Origin: Gammaproteobacteria bacterium
Lineage (GTDB): Bacteria > Pseudomonadota > Gammaproteobacteria > Steroidobacterales > JACDCP01
NCBI GenBank assembly: GCA_013817465.1
Contig: JACDCP010000002.1
Coordinates: forward strand, 1 to 41,351
Direction of reading: 5' to 3'
DNA length: 41,351 nt
Made by a program: the position numbers and the translations under genes
Part shown: positions 33,371 through 41,351 of the stretch, one piece after another
Position numbering within the stretch: the stretch's first letter is position 1
Layout of the letters: every line of letters starts with the position of its first letter
The notes under the pieces: generated by a model
Told to the model about the DNA's origin: nothing
Databases searched by the model: none
What the model saw: the letters and a program-made list of their open reading frames with translations, nothing else

Positions 33371-33991
33371 ATGCAACTGGTCGAAGGCGCTGCGGCGCTC
33401 GGCGTGCAGCTCGACGAACCCCGGGTGCAGCGGCTGCTCGCTTATGTCGATACGCTCGTAACATGGAACAGGGCCTGGAACCTGACCGCCATCCGCGACC
33501 CGCAGGACATGCTGCCGCGCCATTTGCTCGACAGTCTGTCGGTGGCATCTTATCTGGCCGGCGAGTCTGTCGTGGACGTGGGCACGGGCGCCGGACTCCC
33601 GGGCATTCCGCTGGCCATCGCCGATCCGGCGCGCCGGTTCATGCTGATCGACGCCAATGGCAAGAAAGTCCGCTTCGTCACTCATGTGATCGGGCGGCTC
33701 GGCGTAGGCAATGCGGCGGTCGAGCAGATCCGCATCGAGCACTATCGCCCGGAGCAGGGCTTTGATACGGTGCTGTGCAGGGCTTTTTCCACGCTCGCGA
33801 ATCTGTTGCAGTCAGCCGGCCACCTCTGCGCCCCGGGCGGCCGCGTCATCGCCATGAAGGGCATGCGGCCGCAGGCAGAAATCGACGCGCTGCCCGATGG
33901 CTGGCGGCTGGTCGCCGTAAGCCGCGTCCAGGTGCCGGGGATCGATCGGGAGCGCCATATCGTGGAGATCGCGCGCCTGACAGGTCGTTAA
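33371..33991 (+). CDS. rsmG: 16S rRNA (guanine-N7) methyltransferase RsmG
   Basis: This 206-residue enzyme (E. coli RsmG: 207) methylates G527 of 16S rRNA using SAM. It has WNRAWNLTAIRDPQDMLPRHLLDSLS, split here as a continuous family block at residues 32-57. The SAM site is VVDVGTGAGLPGIPLAI (67-83), followed by DANGKKVRFV and LCRAFSTLANL. I chose ATG 33371 because it gives the standard N-terminus; the longer frame upstream reads through repeat DNA. There is no clear Shine-Dalgarno. It is normally next to mnmG, but here it leads rsmG-parA-parB. Confidence 0.95.
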   Translation: MQLVEGAAALGVQLDEPRVQRLLAYVDTLVTWNRAWNLTAIRDPQDMLPRHLLDSLSVASYLAGESVVDVGTGAGLPGIPLAIADPARRFMLIDANGKKVRFVTHVIGRLGVGNAAVEQIRIEHYRPEQGFDTVLCRAFSTLANLLQSAGHLCAPGGRVIAMKGMRPQAEIDALPDGWRLVAVSRVQVPGIDRERHIVEIARLTGR

Positions 33992-34037
33992 AGAACCCGG
34001 TTTTCAGCGGCCTGTTGCCTGCTCGAGAGGAACTGAG

Positions 34038-34892
34038 ATGGGCTCCCGAATCATCGCGGTGGCGAACCAGAAAGGGGGTGTCGGCAAGACCACCACCTGC
34101 GTCAATCTGGCTGCCTCTCTTTCCGCCACGCGCCGTCGCGTGTTGCTCGTCGACATGGATCCGCAGGGCAACGCGACCATGGGCTGCGGCGTGGACAAGC
34201 ATGCGCTCGAACATTCCGCCTGCAATGTCATCCTCGGCGAAACCGGCGCGGGCAACGCCATCGTCCCGGTCGAGCAGGGCGGCTTCTGGCTGCTGCCTGG
34301 AAACGACGATCTGACCGCGGCGGAAGTGCAGCTCGTCAATGAGATCGGCCGGGAGATGCGCCTGCGCAAGGCGCTGGAAAGCGTGCGGCGGGGCTATGAC
34401 TACGTGATCATCGACTGTCCGCCGTCGATCAACATGCTGACCATCAACGCGCTCACGGCTGCCGACGGCGTGTTGATACCGATGCAGTGCGAGTATTACG
34501 CGCTGGAGGGGCTTTCGTCGCTCAAGAATACCGTGGACAAGATCCGCGAGACCGTCAACCCCCGGCTGGAGATCGAGGGCCTGCTGCGCACCATGTACGA
34601 CCCGCGCAACAACCTGTCGAACGAAGTATCCGCACAGCTCATCCTGCACTTTCGCGACAAAGTGTTTCGCACGGTCATTCCGCGCAACGTGCGCCTCGCC
34701 GAGGCGCCGAGCTTTGGCGTGCCGGTGCTGTTGCACGATCGCAATTCGCGCGGCGCGCTCGCCTATCTGGCGCTCGCCGGTGAAATGATCCGCCGCGATG
34801 AGGTGGTGGATGCTTTCGTCAATGACAGCGGTAACGGGGCGACCGATGCGGAGGCGGTTTCAACCGGCCAGGAGCACGCACTGGAATCATGA
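34038..34892 (+). CDS. parA: chromosome partitioning ATPase ParA (Soj)
   Basis: This 284-residue deviant Walker ATPase acts with ParB in chromosome segregation. The deviant Walker A is NQKGGVGKTTT (10-20). Others are LLVDMDPQGNATMG, DYVIIDCPPSINMLT and EGLSSLKNTVDKIRE, as in Soj/ParA. It lacks the N-terminal HTH of plasmid ParA. The C-terminal ~25 residues are a low-complexity acidic/Asn-Gly tail. GAGAGGAACTG precedes the ATG. It follows rsmG by 46 bases and precedes parB, the standard order. Confidence 0.97.
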   Translation: MGSRIIAVANQKGGVGKTTTCVNLAASLSATRRRVLLVDMDPQGNATMGCGVDKHALEHSACNVILGETGAGNAIVPVEQGGFWLLPGNDDLTAAEVQLVNEIGREMRLRKALESVRRGYDYVIIDCPPSINMLTINALTAADGVLIPMQCEYYALEGLSSLKNTVDKIRETVNPRLEIEGLLRTMYDPRNNLSNEVSAQLILHFRDKVFRTVIPRNVRLAEAPSFGVPVLLHDRNSRGALAYLALAGEMIRRDEVVDAFVNDSGNGATDAEAVSTGQEHALES

Positions 34893-34950
34893 GCAAGACC
34901 CTGCCCTGCTACAATCGCCGGCGTACCACCGGCGGGGCGAGCGCATAAGC

Positions 34951-35832
34951 ATGTCAGTCAAGCGAAAAGGTCTCGGGCGCGGCCTCGACGCGCTGCTCGG
35001 GCCCACCGCCCAGGAAGCGCCGGCGGATATTCTGCGCAACCTGCCTGTCGATCTGCTGCAGCGCGCGCGCTACCAGCCGCGCCAGGATATGCGTCCCGAG
35101 AGCCTCAAGGATCTCGCCGATTCGATTCGAGCCCAGGGTGTGGTGCAACCGATCGTCGTGCGCCCTCTCGGCGTGAGCCACGATGCCGCAGGCGCATCGC
35201 GATACGAGATCATTGCCGGCGAACGGCGCTGGCGCGCGGCGCAGATGGCAGGCCTGACCGACATTCCGGCCGTGATCCGGGATGTCCCCGACAAGTCGGC
35301 CGTCGCGATGGCGCTCATCGAGAACATCCAGCGCGAAAATCTGAACCCGCTCGAGGAAGCACGGGCCCTCGATCGCCTCATCAACGAGTTCGACATGACC
35401 CACCAGCAGGCGGCGGAAGCCGTCGGGCGCTCGCGCGCAGCGGTCAGCAATCTGCTGCGCCTGCTCGACCTCGGCGACGAGGTGAAGGCGATGGTCGAAG
35501 CGCGCGAGCTCGAGATGGGCCATGCTCGCGCCCTGCTCGGATTGCCGACGCGCAAGCAGCAGCTCGAGGTCGGCAAGCTGGTGGCGAAGAAGGGACTGTC
35601 GGTGCGCGAGACCGAGCAGCTCGTCAAACGACTGCTGCGCAGCGGCGAGGAGGCGAAGCCCCATGCGGCCGCGGACGCTGTCGATCCCGACGTCCGCCGT
35701 CTCGAAACCGAGTTGTCGGAAAAACTGGGCACGCAGGTCAGCCTGAAGCATACGACCCGCGGCAAGGGTAAGCTCGTCGTGCCCTACAACAGCCTCGACG
35801 AGCTGGACGGCATCCTCGCCCATATCAGGTAG
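34951..35832 (+). CDS. parB: chromosome partitioning protein ParB (Spo0J)
   Basis: This 293-residue protein binds parS and, in the family, uses CTP to slide on DNA. ATG 34951 gives the standard start KRKGLGRGLDALLG; the frame upstream is noncoding. The ParB/Srx domain has ARYQPRQDM, the box GERRWRAAQMAGL and ENIQRENLNPLEEARAL. The HTH is around MTHQQAAEAVGRSRAAVSNLLR, and the C-terminal dimer domain ends DELDGILAHIR. No canonical parS palindrome (TGTTTCACGTGAAACA) was noticed in this window by eye. Confidence 0.97.
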   Translation: MSVKRKGLGRGLDALLGPTAQEAPADILRNLPVDLLQRARYQPRQDMRPESLKDLADSIRAQGVVQPIVVRPLGVSHDAAGASRYEIIAGERRWRAAQMAGLTDIPAVIRDVPDKSAVAMALIENIQRENLNPLEEARALDRLINEFDMTHQQAAEAVGRSRAAVSNLLRLLDLGDEVKAMVEARELEMGHARALLGLPTRKQQLEVGKLVAKKGLSVRETEQLVKRLLRSGEEAKPHAAADAVDPDVRRLETELSEKLGTQVSLKHTTRGKGKLVVPYNSLDELDGILAHIR

Positions 35833-36153
35833 GTCTCACCAGCGAGATTTTCCACGCTGCGGGAAGCGACCGCGACGGCCAAGGTGTTTTCCGACAGTTC
35901 GCCCTGGCTAGGAAGCTGGGCGGGTACTGGGGCTTCGGTAAATCGGTAAGTGAACAAGCCGACCGATCTACTGAGGAGAGAACAACCCGATGACCGCAAA
36001 AGAGGTATCGAGCACAACCTCTCGGTGCTGCAATTGGCCGAAAGAACTCGGCGTTCTCAGAGAATACTAGAAACCTGATAGGGGAGTCCGAACCTAAACA
36101 TTCAGCGGTTTGCGCGATGGCTTTCTCGCTTGTCAGGCTCTTGAAATAATCGA

Positions 36154-36173
36154 GATATATATAATTATATATC
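36154..36173. promoter_or_regulatory. operator-like inverted repeat upstream of hipBA (O1)
   Basis: The site is GATATA-N8-TATATC, perfect 6-base arms. E. coli HipB binds TATCC-N8-GGATA, so the same 8-base spacing fits an operator for the HipB-like protein. Overlapping it is a 16-base perfect palindrome of A and T (36157-36172). The A/T-richness would also favour promoter melting. Confidence 0.5.
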
Positions 36174-36232
36174 ATATCAAATTGCTTATATAGTAGCGCA
36201 GATCAGTTCGCTGCCGATCGCTCTTTCTCATC

Positions 36233-36250
36233 GATATATTTCTATGTATC
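36233..36250. promoter_or_regulatory. operator-like inverted repeat upstream of hipBA (O2)
   Basis: The site is GATATA-N6-TGTATC, matching the arms of O1 at all but one position and with a 6-base rather than 8-base spacer. It lies 32 bases before the HipB ATG, where it could overlap the promoter and allow autorepression. A second, weaker copy of the same half-sites supports a shared binder. Confidence 0.4.
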
Positions 36251-36281
36251 ATCTAACCTGTTTGATTTAGAATGCCAGATC

Positions 36282-36884
36282 ATGCGTTACGCGACCGACT
36301 ATATTGCCACAAGGCTCAGGAATGCCCGGGACGCCAAGGGGCTGAGCCAGCGCGCGCTGAGCGAGCTTGCGGGCGTCCCGCAGGGCCATATCTCAAAGAT
36401 CGAGAACGGGGTTGTCGACCTGCGCGTCTCCAGCCTGGTCGAGCTCGCCCGCGTGCTTGATCTCGAACTTATGCTCGTGCCGCGTAAGAGCCTTCCGGCC
36501 GTGAGTGCCATCACGCGCAGCACCGAAGGGATGCCGCGCCGGCTTGGTGACACCGCCGCCACGCGCAAGGAACTCAACCGTTTGCAGAACAACCTTGGCA
36601 AGGTCCTGCATAAATATCCGGCCAACATTGAGCTGGCGCAGTCTCAGCGCTTTGTGCGCGATCTGAAGAATTTCCGGTTCAGCGCGATAGACCTCGACAA
36701 GCTGCGTGATGCGAACAGGGCCGTTGACATGTTCATAGAAACTGAAGATGCCGAGGGTCTCCACCGCACGCTGATTGAAGTCAAGAACATGCGCAACGCC
36801 GCCGCACACAGCACGGCCGCCTCCATGCCCGAAGATGCCGTGCGCCCGGCTTACTCCTTGGAGGAGGACGGCCATGGCGACTAA
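36282..36884 (+). CDS. hipB: HipB-like XRE antitoxin with long C-terminal extension
   Basis: This 200-residue protein has an XRE/Cro HTH at residues ~8-62 (LRNARDAKGLSQRALSELAG, VPQGHISKIENGVVDLRVSS). Next comes LVELARVLDLELMLVPRK, as in HipB. HipB proteins are usually about 70-110 residues; this one has roughly 110 extra residues, helical and charged, including NNLGKVLHKYPANIELAQSQ and DLKNFRFSAIDLDKLRDANR, not recognised as a known domain. It should repress hipBA and neutralise HipA. Its last 11 bases overlap the hipA start. Confidence 0.85.
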   Translation: MRYATDYIATRLRNARDAKGLSQRALSELAGVPQGHISKIENGVVDLRVSSLVELARVLDLELMLVPRKSLPAVSAITRSTEGMPRRLGDTAATRKELNRLQNNLGKVLHKYPANIELAQSQRFVRDLKNFRFSAIDLDKLRDANRAVDMFIETEDAEGLHRTLIEVKNMRNAAAHSTAASMPEDAVRPAYSLEEDGHGD

Positions 36885-38115
36885 TGTCTCGGTCCTCAAT
36901 GTCCTGCTCTATGGCAAGTCGGTCGGCACTCTGACGCGCGTTGAAGGCGACCGCACGCTGTTCGCCTTTAATGAGGACTATTTTGCCGATGAGAACCGGC
37001 CAACGCTGAGCCTTGGCTTCAAGGACAATCTCGGCAACTTGATGACAGAGTTCAATCCTGTCCAGACGCGCGTCATGCCGTTCTTCTCCAACCTGCTGCC
37101 GGAAGGGCGCCTGCGCACCTATCTCGCGGAGCGCGCGGGCGTCAATCCTGAGCGTGAATTCTTCCTGCTCTGGGTGCTTGGCAAGGACCTGCCTGGCGCG
37201 GTCACGATTGAATCCGCCGACCGCGAGGCGTGGCCACCCGACGTCAATGAAGCGCCCGAAAGCGTCCAAGAAGACGTGCGCGAGAACGCGCTGCGCTTTT
37301 CGCTTGCCGGTGTACAGCTCAAGTTTTCTGCGGTTGAGGATGCCCGCAAGGGACTCACCATTCCCGCCAAGGGGATCGGCGGGTCGTGGATCGTCAAACT
37401 GCCCTCGCGCGAGTTTGAAGGCGTGCCCGAGAATGAATATTCGATGATGATGCTCGCGCGTCTCGCTGGCATGGACGTGCCCGCGATCAGGCTTGTCGAT
37501 GTCGATGCCATTGGAAACCTTCCCAAAGGCGTTGAAACGCTCAAGGGGCAGGCGCTTGCGATCGAGCGCTTTGACCGGTTCGCCGACGGGACGCCGGTGC
37601 ATATCGAGGATTTCGCGCAAATCTTCCGCGTCTATCAGGCCGACAAGTACGGCAAGGCGAGCGCGATGAACATCGCCACTATCATCGGTGCGGAAGGTGG
37701 GGGCGAGGATATCGGCGAGTTCATCCGCCGCCTGACTTTCAATACGCTCATCGGCAATGCCGACATGCACCTCAAGAACTGGTCGATGATCTATCCGGAC
37801 AGGCGCAATGCCGCGCTTGCGCCTGCCTATGATTTTGTTTCGACGATCCTCTATATACCGGATGAATCGGCGGCCCTGAAAGTCAGCCGTTCAAAGCGCT
37901 TTGATGAGTTCTCGGAAGATGAGCTCGCGCACATGGCCGCGCGGGCACGCTTGCCCGAGAAGATCGTGCTCGATGCCGCCCGTGAAACGGCCGCGCTCTT
38001 TCACGAGCACTGGCAAGCGGAGAAGAAAAACCTGCCACTGTCAGCGGCAGTCATCGATGCCGTTGAGGCTCACGTCAAGACGATCCCGCTGGGCAAGGCG
38101 GCCAGGGCGGCGTAA
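36874..38115 (+). CDS. hipA: HipA-family serine/threonine kinase toxin
   Basis: This 413-residue kinase starts at ATG 36874 (GAGGAGG upstream), inside the end of hipB. The N-terminal Couple_hipA domain begins VLLYGKSVGTLTR and has MPFFSNLLPEG. The loop FSLAGVQLKFS holds Ser143, at the place of the autophosphorylated Ser150 in E. coli HipA. Catalytic Asp297 lies in LIGNADMHLKNWS and metal-binding Asp320 in AYDFVST. E. coli HipA phosphorylates glutamyl-tRNA synthetase and causes growth arrest; the target here is inferred only by family. All catalytic residues are present, so it should be active. Confidence 0.93.
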   Translation: MATNVSVLNVLLYGKSVGTLTRVEGDRTLFAFNEDYFADENRPTLSLGFKDNLGNLMTEFNPVQTRVMPFFSNLLPEGRLRTYLAERAGVNPEREFFLLWVLGKDLPGAVTIESADREAWPPDVNEAPESVQEDVRENALRFSLAGVQLKFSAVEDARKGLTIPAKGIGGSWIVKLPSREFEGVPENEYSMMMLARLAGMDVPAIRLVDVDAIGNLPKGVETLKGQALAIERFDRFADGTPVHIEDFAQIFRVYQADKYGKASAMNIATIIGAEGGGEDIGEFIRRLTFNTLIGNADMHLKNWSMIYPDRRNAALAPAYDFVSTILYIPDESAALKVSRSKRFDEFSEDELAHMAARARLPEKIVLDAARETAALFHEHWQAEKKNLPLSAAVIDAVEAHVKTIPLGKAARAA

Positions 38116-38376
38116 AGAGTTGCTTCGTTTGGGGCGGGGCGACCGAGTTCGCGGTATTTTCCTACGAGGAAGCGGCCGCGCTTACTTCAAGAGCGCTAAT
38201 GCATCGAGCGGTGGCGGTGCAGCGGATCGAGCTGTACAGATCGAAGGCGTTCCCTGGTCACGTGTGTCGGAGTCTGACGGACGCATCAGATTTTGATCTC
38301 CTGTCGATCTTCAGATTCCTGCTTCGACTAATGGACAGCTACTTTCAATTAACCCGTTCGACAGAGGAGATTGACA

Positions 38377-38808
38377 ATGAAAGTCATGGTGTTCGTGAAG
38401 GCGACCAAGGGCTCCGAAGGCGGCGAAATGCCCAATCAGGAACTGATCACGGAAATGATGGCCTTCAACGAGCAACTGGAGAAGGCCGGCATCATGCTCG
38501 GCGGAGACGGTCTGAAGCCCAGCTTGGAAGGCGTGCGCGTGCACTTCTCCGGCAAGAACCGCACCGTCACCGACGGTCCCTTCGCGGAAACCAAGGAACT
38601 GGTGGCGGGCTATTGGCTCTGGGAGGTCCAGTCGATGCAGGAAGCCATCGACTGGGTCAAACGCTGCCCGAATCCGATGAACGAGGAATCCGACATCGAG
38701 ATACGGCCAGTGTTCGAGCCCGACGACTTCGGCGAAGCGTTTACGCCGGAGCTGCAGGAGGACTGGAAGCGCATTCAGGCTGAGAGCGAGAAACTCGCAA
38801 CGAAATAG
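38377..38808 (+). CDS. YCII-related (DGPF) family protein
   Basis: This is a 143-residue protein. ATG 38377 is favoured because AGAGGAG lies 7 bases upstream; another ATG lies two codons earlier. It shows the DGPF-type YCII pattern: KVMVFVKATKG at the start, LGGDGLKPS, then VTDGPFAETKELVAGYWLWE, and IEIRPVFE near the end. The His-Asp pair of true YciI enzymes is not evident. Members are small ferredoxin-fold cytoplasmic proteins, often next to ECF sigma factors; none is seen here. It sits between hipBA and the ATPase pseudogenes. Confidence 0.9.
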   Translation: MKVMVFVKATKGSEGGEMPNQELITEMMAFNEQLEKAGIMLGGDGLKPSLEGVRVHFSGKNRTVTDGPFAETKELVAGYWLWEVQSMQEAIDWVKRCPNPMNEESDIEIRPVFEPDDFGEAFTPELQEDWKRIQAESEKLATK

Positions 38809-38892
38809 CCACGTTGCGCCCGGCGATGGACTCGGCTTGTCTGCTGCTGGCGGCGCGCATATGGATGCTCAGGAATTGCCGGCGATCAGCCC

Positions 38893-39532
38893 CGCCGTAC
38901 ATACGCTCGAGGTCGACCAGCTCCACGTCCGTGCGCTGCGCCACGGCCGTGACGAGCTCCGGGGCGAAGTCGGCTCGGAGGACGAGCAGCTTTGCTTCCT
39001 TCGCACGACGGCCGAGCGCCGTTCGCGCGCGCCTCGAGACGGAGCAGATGTCGTTTCGAGATTTGTTCGCCGGCCTTCGCTTCGCCGATCGATAGGATGG
39101 TGCGCTCGGACGCCGTCTCGGCGTCGGCCGCGGCGATGACGACGTCGAGCTCCGTTTCGGAGTCGTCCGCCGACGACCGTCGTCGGACGGACGTGGCCGG
39201 AAGTCCCGCCGAGCGTCGCCGGATCGGCGATATGCATGGTCCAGTAGCGTGCCATCGCTTCGACGCACGGCCCGAACACTTGCGACTCAAAGGGGGCTTT
39301 GATGCGACGCCATATTCGCATGGTGTCCGCGTCGTGCCGCGAGAGGCGAGCGCCGTGACGCCGGATCACGGCGTAGTGAAAGCGGATCAGCGGATCGGCC
39401 GGATGATACGTCGGTCGATTCTCGCGAATCGGGTCCTGAACCCGCTCGATGAGCTCGGCCGACATGAGCGCGTCGACGATCTTATTGAACGAAGTGGCGG
39501 AGCGTTTCTTGTCCCGAATCTCATCAGCGCCG
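38893..39532 (-). pseudogene. decayed AAA ATPase (ATPase_2/DUF234 type), C-terminal part
   Basis: Pieces of one protein occur in three frames. The first is FNKIVDALMSAELIERVQDP then YHPADPLIRFHYAVIRRHG (39540 to ~39170). The second is ELDVVIAAADAETASERT then SIGEAKAGEQISKRHLL (~39165 to ~39015), a PD-(D/E)XK-like core. The third is LLVLRADFAPELVTAVAQRT then VELVDLERMYGG (~39010 to ~38893). In intact family members these segments run in one frame. The N-terminal P-loop part is absent. At least two frameshifts plus the truncation make it a pseudogene. It starts where the next ATPase pseudogene ends. Confidence 0.72.
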
Positions 39533-40462
39533 TCAGATTACTCGATGCCAGGGCGCAGCCAGAATCCTCTCTTCTCCAGCATGCAGAAGCAGCCCCGAGG
39601 AACCGGTCGCTGAACTCATAGCGTAACGCCTTGAGCCCCCGCGAGTCCGAAAGCCCCGGTTGCTGCCCCGCTTTGACTTCAACGGCGATCAGTCCGCGGG
39701 AATGCTCGATGACGAAATCCACCTCGAGATCGGTCGTCGTGCGCCAGTAGAGGATCTCCGGCCGCAGCACCTGGGCATGGCGCCAGGCGAGCAGATCGAG
39801 CAGCACCAGATCCTCGAGGTGAAAACCGGTGGGCTCGGCGTTACCTGAGAGGCGGAGGCCCAGGCCCGGATCGCTCCAGTACAGCTTCGGTGTCTTGATG
39901 AGCCGCTTGGTCCGGCTAACCGCATAGCTTTCCAGCCGCACGAGCTGGTAAGAGGTCTCGAGGAGATTCAGTTAACTCTGCACGGTGGGACGTGGAATCC
40001 GAGTATCGCGGCCCAGCTCGGCCTGGTTGACGAGGCCGCCGAGGCGCAGGCAAGCCGCCCGCATCAGGCGCCGGAAGTCGAGCAGGTTTTCGATCAAGGC
40101 GAGGTCCTGCAGGTCGCGTTCCAGGTACGTCTGCAGGTAGCCGTCGAACCAGACCGCGCGGGCTTCATCCGAATCGACCTCGATGGCCGGTGTCGGATAG
40201 CCGCCCCGTCGGGCGTCGGCGCGCCAGTCGGCCGACGAGCTCGTACCAGTCGTTGACCGGGCAGCCGATCAGCTCGCTCCAGAGGCCGACCCGTCCCAGT
40301 CCCAGCCACTCGCGCCGCGTGAGCGGCCACAGCGTGAGGTAAGTGGCACGGCCGGCCAGCGTCTCGGGAGGATCCTTTTCATCAGCAGGAGATTGGCCGA
40401 GCCAGTGAGGACTAAACGTCCGGGCTTTCGTGGACGGTCGGAATCCACGGCGCGTTTTATTG
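39533..40462 (-). pseudogene. decayed AAA ATPase with DUF4143 domain
   Basis: Fragments of one DUF4143-type ATPase are scattered over several frames. From the 5' side they are: RPGRLVLTGSANLLLMKR; ETLAGRATYLTLWPLTRREW after a shift near 40370; RRGGYPTPAIEVDSDEARAV after a shift near 40205-40240; and DGYLQTYLERDLQDLALIEN. An in-frame TAA follows at 39972-39974, then LNLLETSYQLVRLESYAVSR, DLEVDFVIEHSRGLIAVEVK, and after a shift near 39592, LLLHAGEERILAAPWHRVI to TGA 39533. The N-terminal Walker A region is missing. With three frameshifts and a stop it cannot make the normal product. Confidence 0.8.
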
Positions 40463-40578
40463 AGCGCTTCTTCCTAGCTCCACCGTCAGCGCCATCCGAG
40501 AGCAGATTCCATAGCCTGATGACGGCGTTTAGGCCCCTCGCCTGGATAAGTCAATCCGCAGAGGCTCAGCGCGGCCGG

Positions 40579-40607
40579 TTGAACGCTCCTGCACCGGCCC
40601 CTATAAT
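40579..40607 (+). promoter_or_regulatory. sigma-70-type promoter of the atp operon
   Basis: TTGAAC (40579-40584) and TATAAT (40602-40607) are separated by exactly 17 bases. The -10 box is perfect and the -35 box matches TTGACA at 4 of 6 positions. It lies 96 bases before the atpI start, in the gap after the ATPase pseudogene, and points towards atpI-atpB. It is the best promoter seen in the window. Confidence 0.7.
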
Positions 40608-40703
40608 GCGCAGGCTGATCCGGGCCCGGGCTACGGGTCGAACGGCCGCATCTCAAAGGATCCCGCGAAGATGGCCACCGTCGCCGCGCAAGCGGCGTGA
40701 AGT

Positions 40704-41123
40704 GTGGCCTTTTTATTGCCTGCTGAGGGCCGGTCTCTGGTTGCCGAGGACTACGAGAGCGCGCGACGGGTGGGCTTGGTGATCGTGCTGGGCCAGCTCG
40801 GCGTCACGCTCCTTGCCGGAGTTTTGTTTCTGCTGGCATCGGGCTTCCGGGCCGGCTATTCAGCTTTCTTCGGTGGGGCCATCGGGACGCTCGCCAGCCT
40901 GTATATGGCGGTGAGCTTTTTCCGGGCCGGCGCGGGTGCGGATCCCCAGCGGATTTTGCGGGGAGTCTACACGGGAGAGTTCGTGAAGCTGATGATGACG
41001 GCAGCGCTGTTCGTCATCGTGATCGTGCTTTTTGAGGTGGCGTTCCTGCCCTTGTTCGTCGCTTATCTGGCGACGTTCGTCGTTTACTGGCTGGCATTGC
41101 TGAAGGCGATGCCGCGGAACTGA
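40704..41123 (+). CDS. atpI: ATP synthase subunit I
   Basis: This 139-residue inner-membrane protein has four helices, with segments GLVIVLGQLGVTLLAGVLFL, SAFFGGAIGTLASLYMAVSF, FVKLMMTAALFVIVIVLF and FLPLFVAYLATFVVYWLALL. The GGAIGTLASLYMA and GEFVKLMMTAALF blocks are typical of AtpI/UncI, which assists c-ring assembly or Mg2+ supply for F1Fo synthase. GTG 40704 is the start given by the frame; the first ~15 residues are poorly conserved in the family, so it could begin further in. atpB starts 9 bases after the stop. Confidence 0.92.
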   Translation: MAFLLPAEGRSLVAEDYESARRVGLVIVLGQLGVTLLAGVLFLLASGFRAGYSAFFGGAIGTLASLYMAVSFFRAGAGADPQRILRGVYTGEFVKLMMTAALFVIVIVLFEVAFLPLFVAYLATFVVYWLALLKAMPRN

Positions 41124-41132
41124 TCGAGAATC

Positions 41133-41351
41133 ATGAGCGCAGAAGGCCCCGAAAACAGCACCGGCTATATCGTCCACCACCTGACCAACCTGCACGTGGG
41201 CGAAGGATTCTGGACGCTGCACCTCGACAGCATCCTGTTCTCGGTCGGCCTCGGCACGCTGTTCTGCACGCTTTTTTACCTGGGCGCGCGCAAGGCGACC
41301 ACCGGTGTGCCGGGCCGGCTGCAGAATTTCGTCGAGCTCATGGTCGACTTC
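41133..41351 (+). CDS. atpB: F1Fo ATP synthase subunit a (5' part)
   Basis: The first 73 residues are present and the window ends in the gene. The start is MSAEGPENSTGYIVHHLTNL, and later TLHLDSILFSVGLGTLF forms the first membrane helix, with RLQNFVELMVDF after it. This is the gammaproteobacterial AtpB N-terminus. Subunit a forms the proton half-channels of Fo. It follows atpI by 9 bases, the usual order of the atp operon, whose other genes must lie beyond the window. Confidence 0.95.
   Translation, partial: MSAEGPENSTGYIVHHLTNLHVGEGFWTLHLDSILFSVGLGTLFCTLFYLGARKATTGVPGRLQNFVELMVDF

Larger units (their letters stand above)
35833..36281. other. A/T-rich boundary region between parB and hipBA
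   Basis: This 449-base gap becomes strongly A/T-rich from about 36140, unlike anything else in the window. It holds two hip-type inverted repeats (36154-36173 and 36233-36250). A 26-codon frame (ATG 35990 to TAG 36070) with GAGGAGAG upstream may be chance or a remnant; its product is not recognised. No other gene was seen. This is the left edge of the accessory segment separating parB from the atp operon. Confidence 0.6.

Noticed and set aside
33960..35860. A parS centromere site near parAB
   Set aside because: No match to TGTTTCACGTGAAACA was seen by eye; parS sites probably lie elsewhere near the origin.
35990..36070. A 26-codon ORF with a good Shine-Dalgarno upstream of hipBA
   Set aside because: It is too short and unrecognised; it may be chance. 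Mentioned only in the intergenic entry.

Overview
The window looks like a GC-rich chromosome segment from a gammaproteobacterium. The evidence is the conserved block mnmG ... rsmG-parA-parB ... atpI-atpB, which in this class lies near the replication origin. The MnmG, RsmG, YhdH/AcuI-type and Opp proteins also read like gammaproteobacterial family members. No rRNA, tRNA, CRISPR array or intact transposase was seen, and I cannot name a genus.

Layout. (1) 1-4.0 kb is a degraded accessory region: small ORFs, a DUF4236 protein, a cysteine-rich exported peptide, a frameshifted helix-turn-helix gene, and a coiled-coil/TIR-domain protein with A/T-richer codon use. (2) 4.0-13 kb holds mostly small envelope and stress genes: an EF-hand protein plus cytochrome c, a polyphosphate kinase 2 operon ending in a truncated DUF4396 gene, a DUF2934 protein, a PQQ-type sugar dehydrogenase lipoprotein, a GreA/GreB-like factor, an AraC regulator and small membrane proteins. 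(3) 13-16.5 kb (minus strand) is a tightly overlapping operon of a TAP-like alpha/beta-hydrolase lipoprotein and a NatAB-type ABC exporter, divergent from mnmG. (4) 16.5-24.9 kb is mnmG, which overlaps the first gene of an oppA-pirin-oppBCDF peptide-uptake operon. (5) 24.9-28.6 kb carries a DUF945 protein, glutathione peroxidase, a dihaem cytochrome c4-like protein and a metallo-beta-lactamase-fold hydrolase. (6) 28.6-33.2 kb is acuI-prpB-prpC-prpD, which together would take acrylyl-CoA to propionyl-CoA and on through the 2-methylcitrate cycle to pyruvate and succinate. (7) 33.4-35.8 kb is rsmG-parA-parB. (8) 35.8-40.5 kb is an accessory insertion between parB and the atp operon: a hipBA toxin-antitoxin pair with operator-like inverted repeats, a YCII-family protein and two decayed AAA-ATPase genes. 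(9) 40.6 kb to the end has a near-consensus promoter, atpI and the start of atpB.

The most notable points are: mnmG and rsmG, usually adjacent, are about 15 kb apart; several palindromic repeats resemble REP/RAYT-type elements, one supplying the last codons and stop of prpB and another abutting the start of rsmG; a compact acrylate/propionate cassette; a hipB with a long C-terminal extension; and a cluster of genes in decay (HTH, DUF4396, two ATPases). No wholly new system could be demonstrated. The DUF4236/Cys-rich/HTH/TIR neighbourhood and the extended hipBA locus are the best candidates for follow-up.
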